A DNA stretch of 6,036 bases, from the NCBI GenBank assembly GCA_016463365.1, contig JAEMRJ010000126.1:1-6036 (forward strand), read 5' to 3'. The notes below the pieces were generated by a model that saw only the letters and a list, made by a program, of their open reading frames with translations, did not search any database and had not been told where the DNA came from. This DNA comes from Thermoleophilaceae bacterium (lineage in GTDB: Bacteria; Actinomycetota; Thermoleophilia; Solirubrobacterales; JACPNS01). Of the stretch, positions 1 to 5,548 are shown piece after piece. How positions within the stretch are numbered: the stretch's first letter is position 1; each line of letters opens with the position of its first letter. Both the position numbers and the translations under genes were made by a program.

Positions 1-649
1 CGGGGTAGGTCTGGAAGAGTTCGACCGATCGCAGCAGCAGGTCGTCGAAGTCCATTGCGTTCATCTCGCGCAGGCGGCGCTCGTAGGTCTCGTAGACAGC
101 GGCGACGACCTCGTCGACGACGCCGTCGGTGTGCTGCGCGAACTGCGCCGAGTTCTCGAGCTGGTTCTTGGCGCGTGAGATGATCGACTGGATCATCCGC
201 GGCGGAAACCGCTTGTTGTCGACCTCGCGGGCGTCCATGCACTGGCGCACGAGTCGCTGTGAGTCGGCGGAGTCGTAGATCGTGTAGCCACGGGTGTAGC
301 CGAGGCGCTCGGCCTCGGCTCGGAGGATCCGAGCGCAGGCCGAGTGGAAAGTGGTCAACCACATGGCGTTCGCGCGCGGACCGACGAGCTTCTCTGCGCG
401 CTCGCGCATTTCCTTCGCGGCCTTGTTTGTGAAGGTGATGGCGAGGATCTGCTCGGGGCGCGCGTCGCCGCTCTGCACCAGGTGGGCGATGCGATGCGTC
501 AGCACGCGAGTCTTGCCGGATCCGGCACCGGCAAGGATCAGGAGCGGACCCCCGCGGTGCAACACGGCAGCCTTCTGCGGCTCGTTCAGGCCCGCAGTCA
601 GGTCCGTGTCGGTGAAAAGCTGGTTCACACAGCGAGCATAGCCCTGCAT
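1..649 (-). CDS. UvrD/PcrA-type superfamily 1 DNA helicase, N-terminal part (3' end beyond window)
   Basis: This is an ATP-dependent 3'-5' DNA helicase of the UvrD/PcrA/Rep family, acting in the cytoplasm in nucleotide excision repair and replication-fork maintenance. About 216 codons are visible and the frame stays open to the left edge. Seen in the translation: a Q-motif LNEPQ (residues 21-25), the Walker A loop AGAGSGKTR (40-48, with K46 and T47), motif Ia TFTNKAAKEMR (72-82), a TTFHSACARILR motif, and NAMDFDDLLL just before the expected Walker B DExx box, which lies outside. Together these are the 1A and start of 1B subdomains. The start is uncertain. ATG at 649 has no Shine-Dalgarno. GTG at 628 lies 7 nt after a TATGCT hexamer and could be a leaderless start. 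An in-frame ATG at 715 would overlap the divergent hydrolase start and is unlikely. Family assignment is firm; the choice between pcrA and uvrD is not possible from this part. Confidence 0.93.
   Translation of the reverse strand, partial: MQGYARCVNQLFTDTDLTAGLNEPQKAAVLHRGGPLLILAGAGSGKTRVLTHRIAHLVQSGDARPEQILAITFTNKAAKEMRERAEKLVGPRANAMWLTTFHSACARILRAEAERLGYTRGYTIYDSADSQRLVRQCMDAREVDNKRFPPRMIQSIISRAKNQLENSAQFAQHTDGVVDEVVAAVYETYERRLREMNAMDFDDLLLRSVELFQTYP
635..640 (-). promoter_or_regulatory. Possible -10 element for the helicase gene
   Basis: The minus strand reads TATGCT, followed by 6 nt and then an in-frame GTG (628-626). The spacing would put the transcription start on the G of that GTG, giving a leaderless mRNA. 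No convincing -35 is seen, and the hexamer would lie inside the gene if translation starts at ATG 649. Confidence 0.25.
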
Positions 650-701
650 GCGGAGCCGCGATTTGGGCTGACCGAGGGCCCGACGGTGCCACCATTCCGT
701 G

Positions 702-707
702 TAGGGT
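702..707 (+). promoter_or_regulatory. Possible -10 element for a leaderless hydrolase mRNA
   Basis: The hexamer TAGGGT fits the actinobacterial TANNNT pattern. It is followed by 6 nt and then the ATG at 714, the distance expected if transcription starts at the A of the start codon. There is no Shine-Dalgarno upstream of this ATG, which agrees with a leaderless transcript. No -35 element was recognised. Confidence 0.4.
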
Positions 708-713
708 TCGGGC

Positions 714-1637
714 ATGGAAGCAACGCTGCCCACGCACAATCCCGTTTCCTGGTCCGATTTCGTCGACACCGACTGGGACCAGTTCGACTTCACGCCGTAT
801 GAGCACCTGATCGAGATCGATGGCGCGAAGCTCAACTACGTCGAGCTCGGCGACCCTGACAAGCCCGCGCTGCTGTACGTGCACGGGATCATGGGCACCT
901 GGCGCAACTGGATTTTCAATCTTCTGCCCTTCGCTGACCGCTATCGCGTGATTGCAGTCGACCTGCCCGGCTTTGGACGCTCTGACATGCCTGTGGGCGA
1001 ACTCTCAATCGAGCATTACGCCGACGTCATCAAACATCTCTGCGCAAAGCTCGGCATTGCCAGAATCACGTTGATCGGAAATTCTATGGGCGGCCAGGTC
1101 TCGACGATCGTGGCCAAGAAGACCCCGGAGCTGCTGCAGAAGGTCATCCTTGTGGACCCGGCCGGCTTCTCGACTTCCGGCCGGTTCATGCGCAGGATCG
1201 CGCCTTATGCCAAGTTCATCAACTGGATCTTTGCGCTGGGCGTCGTCCTGAGCAATGTGATCGCCGGCAACAGATGGCTGGCTGCAGCCTTCACCAAAAT
1301 CGTTCTGTACAAGCCGATGAAAATCAGCTCGGACCTGATGCTTCTGCTGCTCGCCGGGATCGGCAAGCGCGGCTTTGTTCCGGCCGTTCAGACGATCGCG
1401 CACACGCCGGTCAGTGATTTCCCCGGCGACGTGAACGTCGAGACGGTGATCATCTGGGGCCGCCAGGACGCGTTGATCCCGAAGCGGGACGCCTTCAAGT
1501 TCGCGAAGATGATTCCGCAGGCGAAATTGGAGTTGATGGACGAGGTCGGCCACATCCCGATGTTCGAGACGCCCGACCGTTTCAACGCCTTGATCGAGCG
1601 CTACGCGCCGTCGGTTCAGCCGCCTGCCGGGTCGTGA
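714..1637 (+). CDS. Alpha/beta hydrolase fold protein (esterase / C-C hydrolase-like)
   Basis: A 307-residue alpha/beta hydrolase. The canonical elements are in order: oxyanion-hole motif HG (57-58) in YVHGIMGTW, the nucleophile elbow GNSMGG (122-127, Ser124), the acid Asp252 in WGRQDALIP, and the base His280 in EVGHIPMFE. Residues of about 161-225 form a hydrophobic, mostly helical insertion that would be the cap over the active site and set substrate specificity. No signal peptide is seen, so it is probably cytoplasmic, possibly membrane-associated through the greasy cap. The overall pattern (HG, GNSMGG, GRxD, GH) resembles esterases and meta-cleavage-product hydrolases, but the substrate cannot be told. 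ATG 714 is chosen because it is the first start in frame after the possible TAGGGT -10. The gene is divergent from the helicase gene and its last 22 bp overlap the end of cysE on the other strand, so it does not share the cysteine operon. Confidence 0.93.
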   Translation: MEATLPTHNPVSWSDFVDTDWDQFDFTPYEHLIEIDGAKLNYVELGDPDKPALLYVHGIMGTWRNWIFNLLPFADRYRVIAVDLPGFGRSDMPVGELSIEHYADVIKHLCAKLGIARITLIGNSMGGQVSTIVAKKTPELLQKVILVDPAGFSTSGRFMRRIAPYAKFINWIFALGVVLSNVIAGNRWLAAAFTKIVLYKPMKISSDLMLLLLAGIGKRGFVPAVQTIAHTPVSDFPGDVNVETVIIWGRQDALIPKRDAFKFAKMIPQAKLELMDEVGHIPMFETPDRFNALIERYAPSVQPPAGS

Positions 1638-2338
1638 CCCTGGCGGCGCTTGAGCGGTCGCACGTTTGACTTCTCGGGCGGATCCTCTCCCTGCAGCTCC
1701 GCGAGTTCATGTTCGACCTCGCGCAGTCGCTCACTGATTGCGCTGAGCGCATCGGCGACCGGGTCGGGAAGATGGATCCAGTCGGTGTCGGGACCTTCGG
1801 GGCGTGCGCCGTTGACACGGACCGGGTGGCCGGGGTTGCCGACGACCGTCGTGTCCGGCGGCACGTCGTGGATCACGACGGAGTTGGCGCCGATCTTCGC
1901 GTGCCTGCCGACGTGAATCGGTCCGAGCAGCTTGGCGCCCGAGCCGACGGTCACGCCGTCCTCAACGGTCGGGTGGCGCTTGCCCGGTTCCAGCCCGGTG
2001 CCGCCGAGCGTGACGCCCTGATAGATCGTCACGTCGTTGCCGATCTGGGCCGTCTCGCCGATCACCACGCCCGCGCCGTGATCGATGAAGAAGTTCTCGC
2101 CGATGACTGCCTTCGGGTGGATCTCGACGCCGGTGACAATTCGCGCGAAATAGGAGAGCATCCGCGGTAGCAGCGGGATCCCTGCGTTGGCCATGCGGTG
2201 GGCGAGGCGGTGGAAAAGGATCGCGTGAACGCCGTTGTAGGTGGCGAAGACTTCAAGCCGGCCCAGGCCACGCGAAGCGGGGTCGCGCGCTTGCGCGGCC
2301 GCGATGTCCTGGCGGATTTCGGTGAAGAAGGAGGGCAT
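1616..2338 (-). CDS. cysE: Serine O-acetyltransferase, short form with C-terminal coiled-coil extension
   Basis: CysE transfers acetyl from acetyl-CoA to L-serine, giving O-acetylserine for CysK. The 240-residue protein has a short helical N-terminal part (about 1-65, with FATYNGVHAILFHRLAH), not the longer one of enterobacterial CysE, then a left-handed beta-helix of hexapeptide repeats (about 70-170). His87 in IDHGAG and His122 in KRHPTV match catalytic and substrate-binding histidines of the family. Glu72 stands where E. coli has the catalytic-dyad Asp143, a conservative change. LGGTG (111-115) is the usual CoA-side loop. After residue 190 comes a Leu/Glu-rich stretch, a likely coiled coil, then a basic tail ending PAGG. 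The C-terminal isoleucine used by CysE to dock into CysK is absent. ATG 2338 starts the conserved N-terminus; no Shine-Dalgarno precedes it. It lies 82 bp downstream of the ThiF-like gene, so it may be in the same operon or have its own promoter. Confidence 0.95.
   Translation of the reverse strand: MPSFFTEIRQDIAAAQARDPASRGLGRLEVFATYNGVHAILFHRLAHRMANAGIPLLPRMLSYFARIVTGVEIHPKAVIGENFFIDHGAGVVIGETAQIGNDVTIYQGVTLGGTGLEPGKRHPTVEDGVTVGSGAKLLGPIHVGRHAKIGANSVVIHDVPPDTTVVGNPGHPVRVNGARPEGPDTDWIHLPDPVADALSAISERLREVEHELAELQGEDPPEKSNVRPLKRRQGHDPAGG
1626..1644. terminator. Possible hairpin at the convergent hydrolase/cysE gene ends
   Basis: An inverted repeat (GCCGGGT, loop CGTG, ACCC, bulged T, GGC) spans the hydrolase stop codon and the last codons of cysE. 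It would form a GC-rich stem on either transcript. No T-tract follows on either strand, so it could only be a U-tract-less terminator or an attenuating structure. Its place at a tail-to-tail junction is the main argument for function. Confidence 0.28.
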
Positions 2339-2420
2339 GTGCAGCGGTCTTGGTTTCGGCTAACACCGTACCGCCGCAGCGCCGGGTCGTGTGCCTGCAA
2401 GCGTCATTGCGTGGATGAAG

Positions 2421-2882
2421 TCAGGCCTGGTTCCAGAGCGTGAGCGCTTCGTCCGCCTGCTCTGCCCCCACGGAGACAGCGCGAGCGGCCGAGACCGCCG
2501 CAGCGTCGTAGCCGACCGGAGGCGCCACAACCTCGATCCCGGTCTCGATCGCCGCCGACTCGAGGGCCGCCGAGACCTCAACCAGTCCGACGCAGTCCAC
2601 CACACACGAGGAACCGGCCAGAATCGCAGCCGCATTCTCGGCCGAGAGATCCGCCGGAAACGCCTGCGCATGAACGCGAGGGTTGATCAACCCGAGCTTT
2701 GCGACGAGCGCATCGGCCTTCCCTGCCCTCAGGTCGGGGGTGAACTGCAGCACTCCCGCGCCAAGATCGTCCTCCGTGACAAATCCGCCGTCCACCAGGG
2801 CGATCTCCTCCACCCCGGCGCCCGCCAGCAGCGCGGCAACAACAGACCCGCGCACCCCGGAGCCGACGACGGCGACGCTCAC
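2421..2882 (-). CDS. Short ThiF/MoeB/E1-like Rossmann protein, degenerate, function unknown
   Basis: A 153-residue protein matching only the nucleotide-binding half of ThiF/MoeB/HesA (E1-like) adenylyltransferases. The P-loop-like GSGVRG (7-12) follows the first beta-strand directly, so the N-terminal helix of MoeB is absent. Asp31 at the end of strand 2, Lys55 in the LRAGKADALVAKL helix, INPRV (66-70) and Asp96 in VVDCVG align well with the family. Key adenylation residues are altered: the second acidic residue of DxD is Gly33, and the Arg of the usual NLQRQ segment is Ala42. The half carrying the zinc cysteines and the catalytic cysteine is missing; Cys93 and Cys97 are the only cysteines. 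The GTG start overlaps the cysK stop (GTGA), indicating translational coupling. E1-like proteins activate sulfur-carrier proteins, so a link to sulfur handling is attractive, but ATP-dependent adenylation by this protein looks doubtful. It could be a binding or regulatory protein, or a decaying gene. Confidence 0.8.
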   Translation of the reverse strand: MSVAVVGSGVRGSVVAALLAGAGVEEIALVDGGFVTEDDLGAGVLQFTPDLRAGKADALVAKLGLINPRVHAQAFPADLSAENAAAILAGSSCVVDCVGLVEVSAALESAAIETGIEVVAPPVGYDAAAVSAARAVSVGAEQADEALTLWNQA

Positions 2883-3805
2883 TGCGCGAAAAACGGCAGC
2901 GAGATGTAGCGCTCACCGCTGTCGGGAATGACGGTGACGATCAGCTTGCCCTTGGATTCCGGGCGCGCCGCGATATCGAGCGCGGCGCGGACCGCAGCCC
3001 CGCCGGACATCCCGCAACAGATGCCCTCCTTGCGCGTGACCTCTCGCGCGGTGTCCACTGCATCGTCGTCCTCGACAGGGACGATCTCGTCAAGCACGCC
3101 GCGGTTGAGAACCGGAGGGACAAACCCGGCGCCGATGCCCTGAATGCGATGGACGCCGACAGCGCCTCCCGACAGTACGGGCGATGCCGCAGGCTCTACG
3201 GCAACGACTTTCACGCCGGCCTTGCGCTCTTTCAGTCGCTCGCCGACTCCGGTGATCGTTCCGCCGGTGCCCACACCCGCAACAAATACATCGACCTTGC
3301 CGCCGGTGTCTGACCAGATCTCTTCGGCGGTCGTGCGACGGTGGACATCCGGGTTTGCAGGGTTGGAGAACTGATCGGGCAGGAAGTATTCGTCGCTACG
3401 CGCGAGTTTGCGGGCGGCGTCAACGGCCTCGCCCATGCCGCCCATCGACTCGACGATCTCGACCTTCGCGCCGTAGAGCTTCAGCAGCCCCTGGCGCTCG
3501 CGGCTCATGCCCTCGGGCAGGGTGAGGATCAGCTCGTAGCCCTTCGCCGCCGCAACGAACGCGAGTGCGATGCCGGTGTTTCCGCTGGTCGCCTCGACGA
3601 TCGTGGTCCTGCCGGGCTCGATGCGGCCCTCTTTTTCGGCCGCCTCGATCATCGATACGCCGATGCGGTCCTTGACGCTGCCGGCCGGGTTGTAGGTCTC
3701 GATTTTGGCGGCGACCGTTCCCGGCAGCTCGCCCGAGAGCTGCGTGAGCTCGACGAGCGGCGTGCGGCCCATCAGCTCGACGATGTTCGAGGCGATGGCG
3801 GCCAT
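2879..3805 (-). CDS. cysK: O-acetylserine sulfhydrylase (cysteine synthase A), PLP-dependent
   Basis: CysK makes L-cysteine from O-acetylserine and sulfide using pyridoxal phosphate. The 308-residue length and motifs are those of a complete fold-type II enzyme. The PLP lysine is Lys45 in NPAGSVKDR; the substrate-carboxylate loop is TSGNTG (73-78); the PLP-phosphate loop is GTGGT (179-183); GIGAGFVP (223-230) is the active-site entry; and CGMSGGA (264-270) carries the serine expected to contact the pyridine nitrogen. IPDSGERY (293-300) is the family C-terminal signature. ATG 3805 is used because it overlaps the stop of the upstream Rrf2 gene by one base (TGATG) and gives the standard N-terminus ending in LMGRTPLVEL. 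Its own stop overlaps the next gene by 4 bp. With the active-site loops intact it should be able to bind a partner's C-terminal isoleucine peptide. CysM or cystathionine beta-synthase are less likely, given the length and signatures. Confidence 0.96.
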   Translation of the reverse strand: MAAIASNIVELMGRTPLVELTQLSGELPGTVAAKIETYNPAGSVKDRIGVSMIEAAEKEGRIEPGRTTIVEATSGNTGIALAFVAAAKGYELILTLPEGMSRERQGLLKLYGAKVEIVESMGGMGEAVDAARKLARSDEYFLPDQFSNPANPDVHRRTTAEEIWSDTGGKVDVFVAGVGTGGTITGVGERLKERKAGVKVVAVEPAASPVLSGGAVGVHRIQGIGAGFVPPVLNRGVLDEIVPVEDDDAVDTAREVTRKEGICCGMSGGAAVRAALDIAARPESKGKLIVTVIPDSGERYISLPFFAQ

Positions 3806-4203
3806 CAGATGTAGTACATCGCTCCGCCGGCCTCTGAGGTCTCGGCCTCGGCGAGCGTTGCAAGGTCTCGTTCTGCGAGCTGCTGGCGCAGCGCACCGAC
3901 GATCTCGCCCCAGGGCGGGATCGAAAGTTGGTCCTCGCTGATCTCGCCGTCGAGCGTCTGGACGACCTCGAGCGCGCTGATCTGGCTGGCGGGCTTGGCA
4001 AGCACATAACCGCCCTTAACGCCGCGACGACTCGCGACGATGTTCGCGCGGCGCAGGGTGCCGAACAGTTGCTCAAGAAACTGCGAGGGAAGCTCGCGCC
4101 TGCGGGCGATCTCACTGACCGGGATCGGATCGCCGCCCTCGTGGTGCGCCAGCTCGACCAGGGCGGAGAGCGCGTAGACGGATTTGGAGGTGATCGAGAT
4201 CAT
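3805..4203 (-). CDS. Rrf2-family transcriptional regulator, CymR-like (no Fe-S cysteines)
   Basis: A 132-residue winged helix-turn-helix regulator. The N-terminus SITSKSVYALSALVELA, recognition region VSEIARRRELPSQFLEQLF (29-47) and wing RRGVKGGYVLAKP (59-71) are typical Rrf2 features, followed by the dimerisation helix. The protein has no cysteine at all, so it cannot hold an IscR/NsrR-type cluster; this places it with CymR, the repressor of cysteine metabolism. It ends MYYI. As far as I recall, Bacillus CymR ends in a similar aromatic-Tyr-Ile tail, and CymR works as a complex with CysK. Position supports this: the stop codon overlaps the cysK ATG, so both are made together. Inferred role: with CysK it senses O-acetylserine/cysteine status and represses sulfur genes, probably including this operon through the inverted repeat at its own start. 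ATG 4203 is the only sensible start; no good Shine-Dalgarno precedes it. Confidence 0.9.
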   Translation of the reverse strand: MISITSKSVYALSALVELAHHEGGDPIPVSEIARRRELPSQFLEQLFGTLRRANIVASRRGVKGGYVLAKPASQISALEVVQTLDGEISEDQLSIPPWGEIVGALRQQLAERDLATLAEAETSEAGGAMYYI

Positions 4204-4240
4204 TGGCCGGAACGCCTGATTCTACAGACGTTCCGGGCAA
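4203..4240 (-). promoter_or_regulatory. Inverted repeat, candidate operator of the cymR-like/cysK operon
   Basis: Two 12-bp arms, 4203-4214 (TTGGCCGGAACG) and 4229-4240 (CGTTCCGGGCAA), are complementary at 11 of 12 positions, with a perfect 8-bp core CCGGAACG/CGTTCCGG and a 14-bp spacer. The left arm ends on the first base of the regulator's start codon and the spacer contains a -10-like TAGAAT. A dimeric repressor bound here would cover the promoter. The binding factor is inferred to be the adjacent Rrf2 protein (autoregulation). A terminator for the upstream HDOD-LuxR gene is an alternative use of the same symmetry, but a 14-nt loop and lack of a T-tract make that weaker. Confidence 0.5.
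4219..4224 (-). promoter_or_regulatory. Possible -10 element of the cysteine operon
   Basis: TAGAAT on the minus strand matches TATAAT at five of six positions and lies 15 nt before the ATG of the Rrf2 gene, inside the spacer of the inverted repeat. Transcription would start about 9 nt before the ATG, leaving no room for a usual Shine-Dalgarno. No clear -35 is seen, as expected of an activated or weak promoter. Confidence 0.4.
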
Positions 4241-4260
4241 ATCGGATCGGACTTACAGGT

Positions 4261-5409
4261 TTAGAGCCAACCGTTCTCGGCGGCGTTCAGAACGGCCTGT
4301 GCGCGGTCCTTGACACCGAGCTTGCCGTAGATGTTGTGCAGGTGGGTCCGCACGGTGCTGGTCGAGAGGTGGAGATTCTTGGCGATCTCTTCGTAGACGT
4401 TGCCCTCGGCGAGCTGACGCAGAACGTCGGACTCGCGCGGCGAGAGCGGGCTCGGGGAAGTCGGGCGCTTGCGCTCGTTTCCGCCACCGTTGGGGACTTC
4501 GTACAAGATGCTGCGCAGCTGACGGACTGTCAGCCTTACGTTGCGCGAGGCCTTGAGCAGCTCGTCCGGCGAGACGTCGCCACCCTCGGCGTAGTGCGAA
4601 AGCATGTCGGCCAGGCGGATGATCGCGGCCTCTCCGGCCTCATCGTCGGAGTGATGACGCTCAATCGCGGCGGCCATGCTGTTGGGCAGACCCCAGCGTC
4701 GGGCGAGGACTCCACCGACCAGTGCGTGATCGACACCCAGCTCGCGGCGTTCGCGCAAGAGGCGCTCCTGCGGGGTACGGGCCGATCCATGAACCTGCTG
4801 GGGGTAGCCCTCGTAGGCGTAGGTCAGAACGAGCTTGCCGATGTCGTGCAGCAACGCGGTCACGAGCAGTGCATCAACGTCGCCGTCCCAGTTGATCTCA
4901 CGCGCAATCCGCTCTGCGGCCTGCTGAGTCGCGATAGCGTGCAGTCGGAAGCGATCAGGCGTCGAGTCCCACTGAGCGGTGCGCTCGAAAAAGTCAAATG
5001 TCTTGGTGCGCGTGACGATCGCTTCGACGCCGCCGGGGCTGAGCACCTCGACTGCTTCGCGGACTGTCACGACCTTGCGTCGCCCGCCGGTTGCCTTGTT
5101 GGCGTAGCGGATCACGGTGATCACGAGCGCCACATCACGCTCAATCGCCTCAACGAGGTCAGTCGTAGCTTTGTCGCTGCTGCTGTTGGTGACCAGATGC
5201 AGCACGCGGTCGCGTGATTCAGCGAGCGCCGGAAAGCGCTCGAGAGCCTCAAACGCGGCGGTCAGGCGGTGGCCGTGACCTTGTTGGCGCTGACCCTGAG
5301 CCCCGATTCGCGGAGGCGTCTCATCTGAAGTGGCCTCGCGGCGGGGCTTGAGTTCGGCGGTGGGTACCGCTGCGTCAGCCGCAGGCTCCTGCTTTGCGTT
5401 ACGTGCCAT
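4261..5409 (-). CDS. HDOD domain - LuxR-type HTH fusion regulator
   Basis: A 382-residue two-domain protein. Residues 1-48 are low-complexity (Ala, Pro, Arg, Gln) and probably disordered. Residues of about 50-305 form an HDOD domain with HD-type metal-ligand candidates kept: His157, His188-Asp189 in LLHDIGK, His228 in GVDHALVG, His252/His253 and Asp268 in IIRLADML. The GYP motif of cyclic-di-GMP phosphodiesterases is absent. After a linker rich in Pro, Ser and Gly, residues 321-382 are a LuxR/FixJ HTH (LSPRESDVLRQLAEG, then the recognition region LSTSTVRTHLHNIYGKLGV). It is therefore a DNA-binding regulator whose HDOD domain acts as the sensor or interaction module; the signal is unknown. ATG 5409 is supported by a good Shine-Dalgarno, GGAGA, 9 nt upstream, in contrast with its neighbours. 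It precedes the cysteine operon by 57 bp in the same direction, so read-through is possible, but nothing shows it regulates that operon. Confidence 0.88.
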   Translation of the reverse strand: MARNAKQEPAADAAVPTAELKPRREATSDETPPRIGAQGQRQQGHGHRLTAAFEALERFPALAESRDRVLHLVTNSSSDKATTDLVEAIERDVALVITVIRYANKATGGRRKVVTVREAVEVLSPGGVEAIVTRTKTFDFFERTAQWDSTPDRFRLHAIATQQAAERIAREINWDGDVDALLVTALLHDIGKLVLTYAYEGYPQQVHGSARTPQERLLRERRELGVDHALVGGVLARRWGLPNSMAAAIERHHSDDEAGEAAIIRLADMLSHYAEGGDVSPDELLKASRNVRLTVRQLRSILYEVPNGGGNERKRPTSPSPLSPRESDVLRQLAEGNVYEEIAKNLHLSTSTVRTHLHNIYGKLGVKDRAQAVLNAAENGWL

Positions 5410-5418
5410 GTGGTGAGT

Positions 5419-5423
5419 TCTCC
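5419..5423 (-). promoter_or_regulatory. Shine-Dalgarno of the HDOD-LuxR gene
   Basis: GGAGA on the minus strand lies 9 nt before ATG 5409. It decides the start of this gene and is the only strong ribosome-binding site seen ahead of a minus-strand gene here. Confidence 0.7.
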
Positions 5424-5526
5424 AGCTCTCGACATCCGTGCCTAAAGCGTTGGTAGATAGCGACTCCCGGAGGAATCAGATGGAGTATCGGCAGCATCGA
5501 CGATTTGTTTAGTGGAGCAACGCCCC

Positions 5527-5542
5527 TAGGGTCTGGACCCCA
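5527..5542 (-). terminator. Weak hairpin after gltX
   Basis: Six nucleotides after the gltX stop codon, the minus strand can form a 6-bp stem (TGGGGT/ACCCTA with one G-T pair) around the tetraloop CCAG. There is no T-tract downstream. It may weakly terminate gltX before the HDOD-LuxR gene. The remaining 139-bp intergenic stretch shows no clear promoter. Confidence 0.25.
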
Positions 5543-5548
5543 TGCCTT

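Noticed and set aside
344..802. Plus-strand 152-codon frame across the helicase and hydrolase starts
   Set aside because: It is the reverse-strand shadow of the helicase, whose Walker A and other motifs read clearly on the minus strand, and it overlaps the hydrolase in another frame.
2339..2420. TACGGT on the minus strand (2370-2365) as a cysE promoter
   Set aside because: It fits TANNNT only loosely, has no -35 partner and leaves about 20 nt without a Shine-Dalgarno. The evidence is too thin to list as a feature.
4203..4260. T-box or cysteine-related riboswitch ahead of the cysteine operon
   Set aside because: Only 57 bp separate the HDOD-LuxR stop from the Rrf2 start, too short for a T-box with its antiterminator, and no such conserved element is visible.
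3928..5217. 429-codon open frame on the plus strand
   Set aside because: It runs antisense to the Rrf2 and HDOD-LuxR genes, crosses their boundary, and its translation has no recognisable domain. Long antisense frames are common in GC-rich DNA.
5480..5512. 10-codon plus-strand mini-ORF (MEYRQHRRFV) preceded by GGAGG at 6-nt spacing in the gltX/HDOD-LuxR gap
   Set aside because: The ribosome-binding site is excellent, but there is no downstream plus-strand gene to control, no clear promoter, and the region is probably the 5' leader of the minus-strand gene. It is most likely chance.
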